Source: JAWKTT01 sp041398965
Lineage (GTDB): Bacteria; Planctomycetota; Planctomycetia; Planctomycetales; Planctomycetaceae
Length of the DNA: 64,000 nucleotides
Assembly (NCBI GenBank): GCA_041398965.1
Contig: JAWKTT010000004.1
Coordinates: 186,001-250,000 of the forward strand
Reading direction: 5' to 3'
Both the position numbers and the translations under genes were made by a program. Positions 63,604 through 64,000 of this stretch are shown here, piece after piece. The notes under the pieces are model-generated. The model searched no databases, was not told where the DNA came from, and saw only the letters and a program-made list of their open reading frames with translations. Numbering within the stretch: the stretch's first letter is position 1; each line of letters starts with the position of its first letter.

Positions 63604-64000
63604 GATATGGAAGGACCGGTCAAGTGTGGGGGGGGGCTTTTTCTGTTTGACTGAAAGGGGGGCGTCAGGTCATGATTTTCTCCTGGGGATGGCAGCGGGC
63701 CGGTGGGGGTGGGAGACTGGCACTCTGAGATACGCGGGTTGGTTACCGCAAGGCAAGGTTTCGTCTGGGAGGAACCTCAGTCTCCAGGACGAGCGTGTTC
63801 CTGTGAAGGAATGCTCAAGAGGGCATCGAGGGTGCTTCCCGTTCGTCGGTCTCCACACCGCCACGGCGTCGCTGTCGTCTCCTTGGGGGGCAGTCGGTTG
63901 TTGTCATCGTTGTCTTTCGCAGACATCTCACAACATCATCCTACAAAGAATAATCTCTGGCAAATGATGCTGTCGTATCGATGTAACATTATCCTAGTTA
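63604..64000. other. Window-end intergenic sequence, no gene supported
   Basis: An open frame at 63569-63967 and its antisense are proline/glycine- or arginine-rich without family features. A G9 run lies near 63629-63637, followed by CTTTTTCTG. Nothing else can be supported. Confidence 0.5.

Noticed and set aside
63569..63967. 132-residue frame near the right edge
   Set aside because: Composition is set by GC-rich intergenic repeats, with no domain features; the antisense frame looks equally protein-like.

Overview
The window looks like chromosome from a planctomycete, most likely the family Planctomycetaceae (inference from gene content; no database search was possible). The evidence is the density of lineage-typical families: planctomycete cytochrome c / WD40, DUF1501, PPC-domain and DUF1549/DUF1553 proteins, two DUF1559 pseudopilin-like proteins, a very large ThuA / discoidin / membrane-dehydrogenase / HEAT / cytochrome c protein, a sulfatase, a fused hydantoinase A-B protein, a serine/threonine kinase with a GYF-like tail, and L-fuconate dehydratase. 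Codons are moderately GC-rich and genes are loosely packed.

Layout. 1-8.8 kb: a truncated, frameshifted DUF1592-type cytochrome gene (minus), divergent from a plus-strand run of WD40 cytochrome, DUF1501 (badly frameshifted), PPC protein and DUF1549/DUF1553 protein. This set is usually read as an exported surface/redox module. 8.9-14.4 kb: an insertion-sequence graveyard with all transposases on the minus strand: an rve-type element with in-frame stops, two ISKra4-type elements (one with four in-frame stops and an A7 frame junction), and an intact IS701-like element with 17-bp inverted repeats. 14.6-23 kb: a 1656-residue double beta-propeller exported protein, moaE, ychF and a sulfatase. 23-36 kb: hydantoinase A-B fusion, OB-fold-like lipoprotein, a GxxExxY gene between 49-bp perfect direct repeats beside a decayed gene fragment, the 1443-residue ThuA/dehydrogenase/cytochrome protein, and a DUF1559 protein with a small lipoprotein. 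36-48 kb: tRNA-Gly(CCC), a reductase-like SDR, an RND (MMPL) transporter, the kinase, L-fuconate dehydratase, and a two-gene set with an extracellular solute-binding-like protein. 48-61.9 kb: purD, a second DUF1559 gene with a clear terminator, a DJ-1/PfpI protein, DUF58 protein, M24 peptidase, two unrecognised planctomycete proteins, an ammonium transporter behind a strong sigma-54 promoter match, der and a GNAT acetyltransferase. 62-64 kb: an IS4-family element with 17-bp inverted repeats, inserted against a palindromic intergenic repeat and carrying a frameshift.

How it fits together. Housekeeping genes (purD, der, ychF, moaE, tRNA) are scattered among lineage-specific exported proteins, and operons are short. 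The most unusual structures are the GxxExxY/49-bp repeat cassette, the ISKra4 A7 junction combined with in-frame stops, and the dense local cluster of frame changes inside the DUF1501 gene. I found no CRISPR array, phage or secondary-metabolite cluster.
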